From Vibrio atlanticus (GTDB lineage Bacteria > Pseudomonadota > Gammaproteobacteria > Enterobacterales > Vibrionaceae), in the NCBI RefSeq assembly GCF_024347315.1, contig NZ_AP025460.1, positions 1,984,001 to 2,048,000 of the forward strand: a stretch of DNA of 64,000 nt, written 5' to 3'. Below the pieces are notes generated by a model, which saw nothing but the letters and a program-made list of their open reading frames with translations, did not search any database and was not told the DNA's origin. Of this stretch, positions 6,336 through 17,644 are shown in pieces. Numbering within the stretch: the stretch's first letter is position 1; every line of letters starts with the position of its first letter. Made by a program: the position numbers and the translations under genes.

Positions 6336-8777
6336 TTAGTCGCGAAGTGCTGCGCCAAATTTCTCTGAGATTGAAGCTACGATAGCATCTACTGAACCAG
6401 CGATGTCTGCATCTTCAAGTGTTCGCTCTACAGACTGTAGGCTAAGTGCGATTGCTAGGCTCTTCTTACCTTCTTCAACGCCTTGACCAACGTATACGTC
6501 GAACAGTTTAGCGCCTGTTAGGAATTCGCCACCAGCAGCAATACACGCTTCAACGATGTCGCCAGAAGCAACTGCTTCGTCAACAACTACTGCGATATCA
6601 CGACGGTTTGCAGGGAACTTAGATACGGCTACTGCTTCTGGAAGCACGCGAGTGTTGATAGCTGCCCATTCGATTTCGAATACGATAGTACGGCCGTTAA
6701 GACCAAACTTACGCTCTAGTTCTGGGTGAACAGTACCAATGATACCCACTTCTTTGCCGTTAGCCATAATCGTAGCCGATTGACCTGGGTGAAGTGCTGG
6801 GTTGCGCTCTTTTGCTTCAGAAGAAAGAGCTTTGAAGCTGTATGCGATTTCGTTTGCAGAAAGCTCAAGAACGGCTTCTAGGTCACCTTTAAGATCGAAG
6901 AAATCTACAGTGTTAGTTGCAATGTCCCAGTGCTCTTCGCCACGAGTACCAGAGATAACGCCCGCAAGCATCATTTCTTGGCGCATGCCGTTTTCAGCCG
7001 CTGCTTCAGGGATGAAACGTAGGCCTGATTCGAATAGACGAACGCGAGACTGTTGACGCTTCTGGTTGTGAACAACTGTGTTTAGTAGACCTTGGATTAG
7101 GCCAAGACGCATTGCTGACATGTCCGCAGAGATTGGGAATGGCAGGATTAGCGGCTCAACACCAGGTACAACAAGTTTTTGCTGCTCTGGTTCTACGAAG
7201 CTGTATGTGATTGCTTCGTGGTAGCCACGGTCTACAAGAAGGTCACGAACGCGCTTAAGCGGTTGGTTAGCTTCTTTGTGGTCATTCATTTTAAGTGCCG
7301 CTTTAGGCGCTTGGTTTGGAATGTTATCGTAACCGTAGATACGACCTACTTCTTCAATTAGGTCTTGCTCGATTGCGATATCAAAACGCCAAGATGGAGA
7401 CGTTGCCGTCCAGCCAGCTTCTGTCGTTTCCGTATCTTCTACAACAGAAACAGTACAACCTAGGCGAGTAAGAATTTCCACTACGTCTGTAGATGGGATT
7501 TCGTGACCTAGTAGGCTGTCTAGCTTAGCGCGACGTAGAGCAACTACGTTTGCTTTAGGAAGATCAGCTTCAGATTCGCTGCCGTTTACTGGCGCAACTT
7601 CACCACCACAGATTTCAACTAGAAGCTGTGTTGCACGCTCCATTGCTGCTGCTTGAAGTGTTGAATCAACACCACGTTCAAAACGTAGAGAAGAATCTGT
7701 GTGAAGACCGTAAGCACGTGCACGACCACGGATGTGATCCGGTGCGAAGAATGCTGCTTCAAGAAGTACGTCTGTTGTTTCAGTAGTAACACCTGAATCT
7801 TGACCGCCAAAGATACCAGCAATTGCTAGTGCTTTGTTGTGGTCTGCGATAACAAGCGTGTTGCTGTTTAGTTCAGCTTCGTTGCCATCTAGAAGTGTTA
7901 GCTTTTCGCCCTGCTCTGCTAGACGAACCACGATACCGCCTTCGATCTTAGCGAGATCAAATGCGTGCATTGGTTGGCCTTGCTCTAGCATCACGTAGTT
8001 TGTGATGTCTACAACTGGGTCGATTGAACGGATACCACAACGGCGCAGTTTTTCTTGCATCCAGATTGGAGATTCCGCTTTCACGTTTACGTTCTTAACC
8101 ACACGGCCAAGGTAACGTGGACAAGCATCAGTTGCTTTGATTTCAACAGATACTGTGTCTTCAATGCTTGTTGCAACAGCTTCAACTGTTGGCTCTGTAA
8201 CGTCTGCGCGGTTTAGTACGCCAACTTCACGAGCAAGGCCACGGATGCTGAAGCAGTCTGCGCGGTTTGCTGTTAGGTCTACGTCGATAGTTACGTCGTT
8301 AAGCTCAAGAAGCTCACGTACGTCCATACCTAGCGTTGTGCCTTCAGGCAGCTCTAGGATGCCGTCAGACTCTACGTCGATACCTAGCTCAGAGAAAGAA
8401 CAAAGCATGCCGTGCGATGGAACGCCACGTAGTTTTGCTTTCTTGATTTTGAAGTCACCAGGAAGTACTGCGCCAACTGTTGCTACTGCTACAGTTAGGC
8501 CAAGACGACAGTTAGATGCACCACATACGATGTCTAAAAGCTCTTTATTACCGTCTACATCAACCGCGCCGATATCGATTTTTGTAACTTGTAGTTTGTC
8601 TGCGTCTGGGTGCTGACCGCACTCAACCACTTTACCTACTTTAACGCCGGTGAATTCACCAGCAACAGGTTCTACATCGTCAACTTCCAAACCAGCCATA
8701 GTGATTTGGTGAGCTAGCTCTTCGCTGTTAATTGCAGGTTTAACCCACTCGCGTAGCCAAGATTCACTGAATTTCAT
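6336..8777 (-). CDS. pheT: Phenylalanine--tRNA ligase beta subunit
   Basis: An 813-aa protein (E. coli 795 aa) with the PheT outline. It starts [12 protein letters not shown]. Next come an EMAP-like tRNA-binding domain (about 40-150), a B3/B4 editing region containing [19 protein letters not shown], and a B5 domain. The catalytic-like core begins near [14 protein letters not shown], and a C-terminal anticodon-binding FDX-ACB domain carries [12 protein letters not shown]. With PheS it forms the cytoplasmic alpha2-beta2 enzyme charging tRNA-Phe. It starts 19 bp after pheS ends, so they form an operon. In many gammaproteobacteria ihfA follows; here the terminator and the accessory region follow instead. 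Confidence 0.98.
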   Translation of the reverse strand: MKFSESWLREWVKPAINSEELAHQITMAGLEVDDVEPVAGEFTGVKVGKVVECGQHPDADKLQVTKIDIGAVDVDGNKELLDIVCGASNCRLGLTVAVATVGAVLPGDFKIKKAKLRGVPSHGMLCSFSELGIDVESDGILELPEGTTLGMDVRELLELNDVTIDVDLTANRADCFSIRGLAREVGVLNRADVTEPTVEAVATSIEDTVSVEIKATDACPRYLGRVVKNVNVKAESPIWMQEKLRRCGIRSIDPVVDITNYVMLEQGQPMHAFDLAKIEGGIVVRLAEQGEKLTLLDGNEAELNSNTLVIADHNKALAIAGIFGGQDSGVTTETTDVLLEAAFFAPDHIRGRARAYGLHTDSSLRFERGVDSTLQAAAMERATQLLVEICGGEVAPVNGSESEADLPKANVVALRRAKLDSLLGHEIPSTDVVEILTRLGCTVSVVEDTETTEAGWTATSPSWRFDIAIEQDLIEEVGRIYGYDNIPNQAPKAALKMNDHKEANQPLKRVRDLLVDRGYHEAITYSFVEPEQQKLVVPGVEPLILPFPISADMSAMRLGLIQGLLNTVVHNQKRQQSRVRLFESGLRFIPEAAAENGMRQEMMLAGVISGTRGEEHWDIATNTVDFFDLKGDLEAVLELSANEIAYSFKALSSEAKERNPALHPGQSATIMANGKEVGIIGTVHPELERKFGLNGRTIVFEIEWAAINTRVLPEAVAVSKFPANRRDIAVVVDEAVASGDIVEACIAAGGEFLTGAKLFDVYVGQGVEEGKKSLAIALSLQSVERTLEDADIAGSVDAIVASISEKFGAALRD

Positions 8778-8795
8778 AGTTTTGACTGCCCCGGA

Positions 8796-10090
<1,295 letters not shown>

Positions 10091-11200
10091 CTAAATCTGA
10101 ATCGAACAAACGCTATTCTTCCCCGCGTTTTTCGCTAAATAAACGGACTCATCAGCCGCTTTAATCAATTCATTCATGGTTTCGAATTCCTGGGTCATTT
10201 CAGCCACACCGACACTAATGCTGCCAATCCAAGCTTGGTTGCCGGTCTCGACCTCTAATTCAGACACTTTCTGGCGAGTCGTTTCTGCGATGTGCATGCC
10301 CCCTTTAAGATCGGTATCAGGGCAAATCACCAAGAATTCATCGCCCCCTAATCGGCACACAATATCATCATTACGGAATGTGTTTTTCAGTTCGCGCGAG
10401 AGGGTTTTTAGCACCAAATCACCTGCATCATGGCCACTGGTATCATTAATGCGCTTGAAGTGGTCGGCATCAATCATAATGCACACCAAAGGCACGCCAA
10501 GTTCTTTGGAGTCTTGCCAATGTACAGCCAACTGTTTAAAAGCACAGCGGCGGTTAGGCAAATTAGTGAGTGAGTCTGTTAAGGACAGTTCTTCAAGTTT
10601 CTTATTCGCTTGTTTTAATTCTGCCGTACGCTCCTCAACTTTGTCTTCGAGTAACTGGTTGAAGCGTAACAACTGTTTGTTGCGTTCAGAGACCTGCTCA
10701 AATAAGCCTTTAAGCGCGGCTAGTAAAGGGATGGTTGACGAGTCTTGCTGCTTTTCTTCTGCTTCAAAGGCTTGGAGGGGTGTTGCGCCCTCTTCTATCG
10801 CGGCCACTTGTCGCGCCATGTTTTGGTCGATGCCAAGGATGTGATAAGCAAGCCAATGAATGAGGAAGTCCAGTAGATGACGTGCTGACGCCTGATCTTC
10901 TTCCAAGATGAAAGCTTGCATGCTGTAGATATCTTGCATAAACACACGATGCACTTTGATGTGCTCTTCAATGTGTAAGTCATAGAGTCCGCAATCTCTC
11001 ATCAAAGATTCTTCTTCTTTAAAGTGAAATTCGGCATAGCGAGTGAGATCGAGCAAAGCGACGCTCATGTCGTCTATGGAGATCGTATTCTCTGACAACA
11101 GGTTTCCGTAGTGATTGATAAAACCAACAAGGTATTGATGTTGTTCGTCTACGACACCAATGCCTGTTTCAAAGTTTTTATCCCAATTAAATGAATTCAT
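10091..11200 (-). CDS. Bacteriohemerythrin-GGDEF diguanylate cyclase
   Basis: A 369-aa protein from the ATG at 11200, chosen because AAGGGA precedes it and because residue 3 begins the hemerythrin motif FNWDKNFETGIGVVDEQH. The diiron hemerythrin domain (about 3-130) shows H21, HFKEEE at 59-64, several His at 76-84, and HWLAYHI with D125, all positions used for the Fe-O-Fe centre. A coiled coil (about 165-205) links it to a GGDEF domain with the active-site GGDEF at 285-289 and an inhibitory RxxD (R276-D279) exactly five residues before it. It should make c-di-GMP in response to O2, redox or NO. Confidence 0.93.
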   Translation of the reverse strand: MNSFNWDKNFETGIGVVDEQHQYLVGFINHYGNLLSENTISIDDMSVALLDLTRYAEFHFKEEESLMRDCGLYDLHIEEHIKVHRVFMQDIYSMQAFILEEDQASARHLLDFLIHWLAYHILGIDQNMARQVAAIEEGATPLQAFEAEEKQQDSSTIPLLAALKGLFEQVSERNKQLLRFNQLLEDKVEERTAELKQANKKLEELSLTDSLTNLPNRRCAFKQLAVHWQDSKELGVPLVCIMIDADHFKRINDTSGHDAGDLVLKTLSRELKNTFRNDDIVCRLGGDEFLVICPDTDLKGGMHIAETTRQKVSELEVETGNQAWIGSISVGVAEMTQEFETMNELIKAADESVYLAKNAGKNSVCSIQI

Positions 11201-11436
11201 AAATCCCTTAGGGCCGATACCACCAGCACAACTTACATGCATATTCGGAGGTTATAGAGGTTCGAAAAATATAACCATCTTACCTATAGGGCTATTCGAT
11301 TGTTTGATCCACTTTATAAAAAGACGACGTTGAACATTCTAAATATGGCTCATCTTAAATTTGAGACGTTCCCCTTAAGAAGAACGCCTCACGACGCTAA
11401 TATTAACTTTTTGGAAATGCTCACTTTTTGTAAAGA
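11201..11436. other. Intergenic region
   Basis: This holds the presumed promoter of the hemerythrin-GGDEF gene and the 3' end of the outer-membrane gene. No strong terminator hairpin is seen here. Confidence 0.3.
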
Positions 11437-12669
11437 CTAAAAGTAGTATTCCAACGCCATCTCAACAAAGTCGTCCTTACGCGCAAAGAACAACAAGTCT
11501 TCTGGGGTTTCGTTCTCAAACAACCAAGCGTTCAATCGCCACTTGAGGTTGTTGTTGATACGGCTTGATGCTTCCAACTTGGCACTGTAGACATCGCTGT
11601 TATCTAAGTCTTGAGTAATGCCCGTTAATACCTCAGTTCCGTCTTCATCGTTCAAGGCGAAACGCGCGCCAAGGAACACATCGTTTTGGCCGATGGTTTG
11701 GGCGTTATTGCCTCGGCTGTCATACAGGTATTCAGCAATGAAACCGATGTCCCAATACGATTCAAGCGCCCCAACCCATGTGTATTCAAAGCCTGTCGCG
11801 ACGCCAGTGTGGTTGTCGTAGCTGTCGCGATAAATACTTTCAAGCTTCCATAACCAGTCGCCAATAATGCCTTGCACATCTAGTCCGAAGTGCTGCATTT
11901 GCGCGTAATACGGCTTGAGTTCATTGCCTTCTACACGATAATAAGGGTCGCGATTTGTGCCGCCTAAGTAGCTTAAACCGACATCCCAATCGCCGTACAT
12001 TTGGCTATAGCGCAGTGCTACATCGACGTGCTTTTCTTCTCTCGAAGATTCGTAAAGTGCATCATCCGCAACAGGCACTGTCGGCCTTAAGCGACCTTCT
12101 TCCCCAGCGAAGGTACGCTCACGAAAATACGGCAGTAGCATGGCATCTATGGTTCCCCAGTCTTTGATCGAGGTGAAGTGCACCATAGGCTGACCTAACT
12201 TAGATTCACCATCGACCGATTCAATAGCATCGGTTTGGTTTACCACATCCACCAAGTGCGCCGATTCGGTTACGCCCCAGAACACCTTACCAACACCGGC
12301 TCGCAGTTCGTAATCGTCCCAATAATTGAGATACAGAGCTTCACGAACGTCGCCATGGGTTCGCTCATCATCTTCGCTGTCTAGGCGGTAAAACAGGGTG
12401 AAGGTAAAGCTGCCGTTGCCCTCCTCTTGCTCCCAGTAAAACTCTGGTTGCAACACCAATGAGCTTTGTCCTTTATCTTGCCCTTGCAAACCGTCACTAA
12501 AGAACTGCCTGTGTTCGAGGTTAATCTGCCCTGCGAGTTCTGGAGTGACTTGTTCTACGAACTCAGAGCTAAAACCAGCCGCCACACATGGCAACGACAC
12601 CTGCATTAGCCCAACTGTCGCTGCCAAGGTTAAAGATAACTGCGTTCCTGTTAACACAATCCTTTTCAT
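11437..12669 (-). CDS. Outer-membrane beta-barrel protein of an RND/LolA-like export cluster
   Basis: A 410-aa protein with an N-terminal signal peptide (MKRIVLTGTQLSLTLAATVG..., cleavage near AAG at 30-32). The rest is rich in alternating aromatic/polar strands and ends in the canonical outer-membrane signature EMALEYYF with terminal Phe. It resembles the DUF1302-like or porin-like barrels found beside MMPL/RND permeases. It is the last gene of a three-gene reverse operon, 9 bp after the LolA-fold gene. It is probably the outer-membrane partner of the permease; its substrate is unknown. Confidence 0.8.
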   Translation of the reverse strand: MKRIVLTGTQLSLTLAATVGLMQVSLPCVAAGFSSEFVEQVTPELAGQINLEHRQFFSDGLQGQDKGQSSLVLQPEFYWEQEEGNGSFTFTLFYRLDSEDDERTHGDVREALYLNYWDDYELRAGVGKVFWGVTESAHLVDVVNQTDAIESVDGESKLGQPMVHFTSIKDWGTIDAMLLPYFRERTFAGEEGRLRPTVPVADDALYESSREEKHVDVALRYSQMYGDWDVGLSYLGGTNRDPYYRVEGNELKPYYAQMQHFGLDVQGIIGDWLWKLESIYRDSYDNHTGVATGFEYTWVGALESYWDIGFIAEYLYDSRGNNAQTIGQNDVFLGARFALNDEDGTEVLTGITQDLDNSDVYSAKLEASSRINNNLKWRLNAWLFENETPEDLLFFARKDDFVEMALEYYF

Positions 12670-12678
12670 ATTCTTGCC

Positions 12679-13500
12679 TTACTTTGCACGTTTAAGTGTA
12701 TTTTTTTGAAAATCCTTGTCCTTAAGACCGGTCTGGAAGGCTAAATCTGTCGTGGTTAATACCGTACTTTTGCCTGTTTGGTGGTTTTGCATCGACATAG
12801 TGTGTGCGCGCCAGTATTGGTTTAGGTATTGTTTGTAGTCTTGGAACGACAGGGTTTTGAGCAATGCGCCTTTACGGTCGTAAAACTCCACTTGAACTGG
12901 GCGGTAATATTGTTGGTCTAGCCATACCTTTTGCATGGTGTAGCCAGAGTTTTTATCGGTCGGTACTTGCTCCAATACAAAGGTATCCACGCCTTCAATT
13001 TTGGCGTCTTCAATGTAGTTGAAGGTGTACTTTCCTAACTCGAACGAGCTCAAGTCTTCGTAAGCAAATTCACTGCCCATAAACGGGCCCGATTTGTTGC
13101 GTGAAGAGATACGTTTTACACGCTTCAATGCAGGCAAATACAACCATTGATCATCCGATTTAGTGATGTGTGAATGGTTTAGGAAAGCCGTGCCTTTTAC
13201 GTCGCGTGGCTCATCAAAAATAGTCAGCCCTTTATCACCATCGTCATCCACTTCTAACGATTTCAATCGCATTAGGCGTGTGCTGCTTTCTCCTTGTTTG
13301 TTGCGAAGTAGCATTTCCATGGTCGCGACAGAATCGCCCCAACCCATATCAACGGCTTTACGTTGCTCGGCAATCTCTAGGCCTTTCGCAGGGTCGGCTA
13401 ATGCAGGGAAAGCGGCGAATGTGCCTATTGTTAAGGTGCCGACGCTTAATGAGCTGACAGTAAGTAATGTAGTAACGAATGTTTGTTTAACGCTTTTCAT
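12679..13500 (-). CDS. Outer-membrane lipoprotein-sorting protein (LolA-fold, COG2834-like)
   Basis: A 273-aa protein with a signal peptide ending near ALADPAKG. The mature part follows the LolA-like outer-membrane lipoprotein-sorting family: DMGWGDSVATMEMLLRNKQG, a DDGDKGL stretch, the conserved core WLYLPALKRVKRISSRNKSG followed by PFMGSEFAYEDLSS, and WLDQQYYRPVQVEFYDRKG. Such proteins sit between an RND/MMPL permease and an outer-membrane barrel and probably carry a lipid-like cargo across the periplasm. A good GGAG lies just upstream of the ATG. Confidence 0.88.
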   Translation of the reverse strand: MKSVKQTFVTTLLTVSSLSVGTLTIGTFAAFPALADPAKGLEIAEQRKAVDMGWGDSVATMEMLLRNKQGESSTRLMRLKSLEVDDDGDKGLTIFDEPRDVKGTAFLNHSHITKSDDQWLYLPALKRVKRISSRNKSGPFMGSEFAYEDLSSFELGKYTFNYIEDAKIEGVDTFVLEQVPTDKNSGYTMQKVWLDQQYYRPVQVEFYDRKGALLKTLSFQDYKQYLNQYWRAHTMSMQNHQTGKSTVLTTTDLAFQTGLKDKDFQKNTLKRAK

Positions 13501-13544
13501 AAATTTCTCCTTGAGTCAGCCCACCGCAGCAGGCTGACGATTCC

Positions 13545-16025
13545 TTATTTGGTCGATGTAGTTAGTTCGGCTGTTGAGCTAGGCTGTGGCTTGGTGTCTG
13601 GCTTTGATCCGTGCTGAGTTTTAACTGCATAGTGAGTCTGTTTGTCGAAGATCATCAGCAAGCTTGGTAACAAGATGAAGTCGACCACCAGCGCAATGAA
13701 AATCACAATTGCGCTGAGTAAGCCCATGTCGGAGTTGAGTCTGAAGCTCGACATCGCCAGTACAGAGAAACCAGCTACTAACACGACCGTGGTGATCCAC
13801 AGTGCGCGACCTACGGTGTGGAAGGCGTAACGAACGGCTTCTTCTGCTGATTTCCCTTCTAGTCGTGCTCGTTGGTATTTACTCAAGAAATGCACCGCAT
13901 CATCGACCACGATACCCAATGTAAGCGTGACTACGACCGACAAACCCAAGTTGATTTCACCGGAGATCAGCGCCCATAAACCAAAGCCAATAATTGCCGG
14001 GGCAATGTTTGGCACTAGGCTGATCACACCCAAGCGAACCGAGCGCAATGCGAAGATCATCAAGCCTGAGATAAGCACTAAGGTGATAGGCAGAGTTGAT
14101 AGCATGCTCGCCATGTTGGTTTCGCCAATGTGAGCAAACATCAGAGATGGACTGGATGCGACTACTTCATACTGCGGCGCATTAGCGGCAAACCATGAGT
14201 AGATGCGCTCTTCGAGTTCCACCAATTCCACACTGCCTAGGTTGTCGACCGTGAGTACCATTTTGATCGATGATTTATCGACGTTGATCTGGTTGTTCAA
14301 GTCCAAGCCATACGGCAGAGACATCTCGTAAAGCAGTAAGTATTGTGCGGCGAGTTCACGGTTAAGTGGCAATTGGTAGTAGCTATCGTCATCGCCATGC
14401 ATGTTCTTATTCAAACGCATGTAAACATCGGAAAGTGTGGCCACATGGTCGGTTTCTGGTTGTACGCGCAGCCAATTGGTAAAGTCACCAATCGCTTGCA
14501 AAAACACAGGATCAGCTATCGCTTGAGACTCATTGGTTTTCACCGCAATACTGATGGTCGTCATGCCACTTACGGTCTGTTCCATGAAGTCTGCTGCTTG
14601 TCTGAATTCACTTGAGGTATCGAAATACTTCACCGATTCATCATTCACTTTGTTCAATGGAATTAACGCGGCTGCGCCAACGATCACTAGCGTAGAAATA
14701 GGCAGCAGTGCTTTGCGGTTCGCTACGACAAAATCACCCAGCTTATCCATGAAAGTGACTTTGCTTTCCGCTGCTTCATTGGCTGGCAGAGTCTTCACTG
14801 GCAAGAGCTTTAACAGCGCAGGAAGCATGGTCACGGATAGGAAACACGCGATGATCACGCCCAATGCCGACAAGTTACCGAAGTCTCGCAATACTGGAGA
14901 GTCCGACATATTCATCATCAAGAAGCCAATCGCGGTGGTGACCGAAGTAATTAAGATCGGCATCGCATTAAGCTTGATACTGTATTGAATGGCTTGTGCT
15001 TTCTCCATCCCGCGCTGCATCGCTTGTCTCATGGTCACAATCACGTGAACACAATCGGCAACGGCAAGGGTTAATACCAAGGTTGGAACGTTAACCGTCG
15101 CGGTGCTGAGGAACATCCCTGCCCAGCCAGACAAACCCATGGTCGCGACAATCGACGAGATAATCACAACTAAGGTAGCCACCACGCTAAAGAACGAGCG
15201 CAACATAAAGGTCAGGAACACCAATACCACCAACAGCATTAACGGCACGAGCGTTGAGCTGTCTTCTTGAGCCGACATCATAAACGCGTTGTTCATGGCA
15301 ATGATGCCCGCTTTATGGAATTCGACATTCGGGTAATCGGCTTGGTACTTGGCGAGCATAGTATTGATAGCCGCGATCACTTCTTGCACTTCGGCAGTTT
15401 TATCCACTTCAGGCAATTGCACGGTGACGTTGACAATCGTCACGTCACCAGAGGCTGACACTAGTGCGTTTTTAAGCAGTGGCTCGTTGAGGGCGATCTG
15501 TTTAACTTTGGCAATTCGCTCGGGCGTGTGCTCGTATTCTTCATACAGCAGATCTTCGACCAAGAGGTCGTCTTCAACGGCTTCAGTATGCTGATAATTG
15601 GCCAGCGAATCGACACGGCTTGAGTACGGGATCTGCCACGCATCGACCGTGAGGTTTTGAAGCAAGGTAAGAGTTTCTGGGGTGAAGACATTGCCATCTT
15701 CAGGTGCAACAACAATCGCGAGGTTGTCGGTTTTCGCAAAGGTGGTTTGGATTTCGTCAAACGCCATCAACTGTTTGTTGGTGCCTTCGAAGAAGATGTT
15801 GTAGTCCCCTCTAAAGTAGAGGTTCTTCGCACCAAAAGCAGAAAGCATGATGATTGAAAAAACCACCAGCAAAACGATAAACGAACGCTTGGTCGGTATT
15901 GAGTGCCAACTGTTATCCAGATTATGAGCCTGTTGACCTGAGTTGAACGATTGACTAGTTGAATCAGGGTTACTCATTAAATCAGAGCTATTAGCTAAAT
16001 TGGGCTTCTGGCTGTCATGTTCCAT
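13545..16025 (-). CDS. MMPL/RND-superfamily permease
   Basis: 826 aa from the ATG at 16025, selected because GGAG lies 6 nt before it; a frame extension to 16097 runs through an operator and has no ribosome site. The architecture is duplicated: one N-terminal helix (about 45-65), a large periplasmic loop, a six-helix block containing a conserved VADCVHVIVTM, then a second helix, loop and block containing LTLGIVVDDAVHFLSKYQRA. These are hallmarks of the sterol-sensing/HpnN-like lipid exporters. It is transcribed with the LolA-fold and barrel genes, and a TetR operator overlaps its 5' untranslated region. Confidence 0.92.
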   Translation of the reverse strand: MEHDSQKPNLANSSDLMSNPDSTSQSFNSGQQAHNLDNSWHSIPTKRSFIVLLVVFSIIMLSAFGAKNLYFRGDYNIFFEGTNKQLMAFDEIQTTFAKTDNLAIVVAPEDGNVFTPETLTLLQNLTVDAWQIPYSSRVDSLANYQHTEAVEDDLLVEDLLYEEYEHTPERIAKVKQIALNEPLLKNALVSASGDVTIVNVTVQLPEVDKTAEVQEVIAAINTMLAKYQADYPNVEFHKAGIIAMNNAFMMSAQEDSSTLVPLMLLVVLVFLTFMLRSFFSVVATLVVIISSIVATMGLSGWAGMFLSTATVNVPTLVLTLAVADCVHVIVTMRQAMQRGMEKAQAIQYSIKLNAMPILITSVTTAIGFLMMNMSDSPVLRDFGNLSALGVIIACFLSVTMLPALLKLLPVKTLPANEAAESKVTFMDKLGDFVVANRKALLPISTLVIVGAAALIPLNKVNDESVKYFDTSSEFRQAADFMEQTVSGMTTISIAVKTNESQAIADPVFLQAIGDFTNWLRVQPETDHVATLSDVYMRLNKNMHGDDDSYYQLPLNRELAAQYLLLYEMSLPYGLDLNNQINVDKSSIKMVLTVDNLGSVELVELEERIYSWFAANAPQYEVVASSPSLMFAHIGETNMASMLSTLPITLVLISGLMIFALRSVRLGVISLVPNIAPAIIGFGLWALISGEINLGLSVVVTLTLGIVVDDAVHFLSKYQRARLEGKSAEEAVRYAFHTVGRALWITTVVLVAGFSVLAMSSFRLNSDMGLLSAIVIFIALVVDFILLPSLLMIFDKQTHYAVKTQHGSKPDTKPQPSSTAELTTSTK

Positions 16026-16040
16026 CACAGTCTCCATTTG

Positions 16041-16053
16041 TGACGATTCGTCA
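16041..16053. promoter_or_regulatory. TetR-type operator 1 (upstream of the RND gene)
   Basis: The 13-bp palindrome TGACGATTCGTCA lies 15 bp before the permease ATG. The same sequence, differing in the centre, occurs at 16153, 17108 and 17125. Confidence 0.75.
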
Positions 16054-16152
16054 TAGTTGTGTCTTAAAAAGCCAGCCGAAGCTGACAAAAGACACAATTC
16101 TTAGTCATACACTCAAGAAAACCAAAACCACGTTAGGCTAAACTTAAGTTTA

Positions 16153-16165
16153 TGACGAATCGTCA
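16153..16165. promoter_or_regulatory. TetR-type operator 2
   Basis: TGACGAATCGTCA is the second copy between the permease and the tetR gene, about 100 bp from operator 1, and is followed by the same CACAAATGG as operator 1 in reverse orientation. The pair probably brackets the permease operon promoter. Confidence 0.75.
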
Positions 16166-16174
16166 CAAATGGTT

Positions 16175-16200
16175 ATTAATAAACCCACATGAGTGGGCTT
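16175..16200 (-). terminator. Probable tetR terminator
   Basis: AAGCCCAC pairs with GTGGGTTT (reverse strand), followed by TATTAATAA. The stem is short and the T-run interrupted, so it is a moderate terminator just past the tetR stop. Confidence 0.5.
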
Positions 16201-16209
16201 AATGGAAGC

Positions 16210-16995
16210 TTATCGACCTACTGATTCTAAGTAGGTGATTTCTTCACTGAACAGTTCTTGTTCTACACGACGCCAAGTTTTTCGGTAATCCCAATCGCTA
16301 GAAAGGGGTTGCCAATTTAGGCCGTCTAGAAGCATGTTCGCGTTATGTAATACTGAATACGGGTCTTGTAACCGCTTGATACAATGACTGTTTGATGCGT
16401 TCTGCGACAAGGCATTTGAACCAAATGCGATTGACCAGTTTGCAAACACGATGGCATCTGAACCCACACCAGAAGAGAACTTTAGGTCACCCGCTTCTAC
16501 TGCTTGGTTAACCATAGAATCGGCTTGTTCAATCACCAATTCTTCCAGTTCGTTCATCTCGGTTACACGTGCACTAGACGCTTTCTCTAGTACCCACGGG
16601 CTTTTCGCCATGATCGCACAAGTTGATAGTACCGGTTCCATGCGAGCATAGATTCGGTAAGCAACGTGCAGTGCGACGATCTTTTCGCGTGTGTTGCCTT
16701 CAAACTCTCCAGAGCGAGCAAACATCAATGCCTCGGCCTTTAAAGAATGAATACACAAAGCTAAAACCACATCTTCTTTGCTGCAAAAGTGATTGTATAT
16801 CGTACCTTTAGAATAGCAGCTCGCAGCCGTCAGTTTATCCATCGTGAGGTTTCCGAACCCTTGTTCTCGAACCAGATCTTTTGCTAACAACATCAATTCT
16901 ACTTCTCGGTCTGCGATAGACTGCTGCTTTTTAGACAACACGCCTTTGCAACCAAAGATACCTTGTTTATCGCCTTTACAACTAAAGCCAAACAT
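16210..16995 (-). CDS. TetR-family transcriptional regulator
   Basis: A 261-aa protein. Residues about 25-75 hold the TetR helix-turn-helix: a helix in LLAKDLVREQGFGNLTMDKL, then AASCYSKGTIYNHFCSKEDVV, the standard recognition turn. The ligand-binding C-terminal part is not assignable. It lies upstream of and parallel to the permease operon. Two operator-like palindromes lie in front of its own gene and two in front of the permease, so autorepression and local control of the exporter are likely. The N-terminal 20 residues contain two Cys (CKGDKQGIFGCKG) ahead of the domain, which is unusual. Confidence 0.92.
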   Translation of the reverse strand: MFGFSCKGDKQGIFGCKGVLSKKQQSIADREVELMLLAKDLVREQGFGNLTMDKLTAASCYSKGTIYNHFCSKEDVVLALCIHSLKAEALMFARSGEFEGNTREKIVALHVAYRIYARMEPVLSTCAIMAKSPWVLEKASSARVTEMNELEELVIEQADSMVNQAVEAGDLKFSSGVGSDAIVFANWSIAFGSNALSQNASNSHCIKRLQDPYSVLHNANMLLDGLNWQPLSSDWDYRKTWRRVEQELFSEEITYLESVGR

Positions 16996-17107
16996 AATTT
17001 TTCAGTCCGTATATGAGCTTAGCCGTTACCTAAGCTTCGCCAGTATTTAAAACGCTCCTATCCAATATATTAACACGAATGGTAAATTCATGTAGTTAAC
17101 CATTTTG

Positions 17108-17137
17108 TGACGCTTCGTCATTTCTGACTTATCGTCA
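17108..17137. promoter_or_regulatory. Twin TetR-type operators 3 and 4 upstream of tetR
   Basis: TGACGCTTCGTCA (17108-17120) and TGACTTATCGTCA (17125-17137) are two near-palindromic copies 17 bp apart centre to centre, about 115 bp before the tetR ATG. Together with operators 1 and 2 they define a consensus TGACGnnTCGTCA-like box. Confidence 0.7.
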
Positions 17138-17229
17138 TAATAGCGCAAATATTGATCATATCAAGGCGTTTTATAAATTAAATTCACTTTATGAATAGAT
17201 GAAAAAACCATCAATAATCACATCGCGTT

Positions 17230-17370
17230 ACTCACCAGCCTGCCGTCATTAACTGGCATAGCATCAGTAACCAACATAAGATCAATAACCGACACAGCAT
17301 CACTAACCAACGCGGCATCACTAACCAACGCAACATCACTAACCAACGCAACATCACTAACCAACGCAGC
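17230..17370. repeat. 18-bp minisatellite
   Basis: Four near-perfect tandem copies of an 18-bp unit GCATCACTAACCAACGCA (or AACATC...) run from about 17297 to 17369, preceded by decayed copies to about 17236. The reverse strand reads as repeated ALVSDV in an open frame (17436 to 17218), but this frame has no good ribosome site and is probably a by-product of the repeat. Copy number may vary between strains. Confidence 0.8.
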
Positions 17371-17644
17371 AAGAAGCGCCTTAGTTTGGCGAAACCAATA
17401 CAAGCCCATTACGCTCTCTTCATCTAAATAGAGCATGATGGTTTAGGACAGTCAGCTATTCGAGCCGAACGGAGGGGTACGTAAACCACGAGAATGAGTG
17501 AGTTCAGGTTCACCTTTTTGGTGCAGACCTCTGCTTATGGTTAATATTTGGCTTACTAATGCCGTTTTCTACTAAGTTGCTATAAATTCAGTAAGGGGTG
17601 ACTTACAATAGTGACAACGACTTACCTTTTTTGAGAACACGATA
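17371..17644. other. Upstream region of dnaT
   Basis: No gene is seen. The presumed dnaT promoter lies here, with TACAAT at 17606-17611 as a possible -10, but no well-spaced -35 is evident. Confidence 0.3.

Noticed and set aside
8137..8616. Forward-strand 159-aa frame inside pheT
   Set aside because: Antisense to conserved pheT sequence; no family features.
10176..10844. Forward-strand 222-aa frame opposite the hemerythrin-GGDEF gene
   Set aside because: Antisense to a gene with complete, motif-rich sequence; the product is Ser/Cys-rich as expected of a shadow frame.
17290..17370. Possible CRISPR array
   Set aside because: The units are contiguous with no unique spacers, and no cas genes are near.
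17218..17436. Reverse-strand 72-aa frame with repeated ALVSDV
   Set aside because: No clear ribosome site. The frame exists because the 18-bp repeat has a length divisible by three. Treated as a minisatellite.
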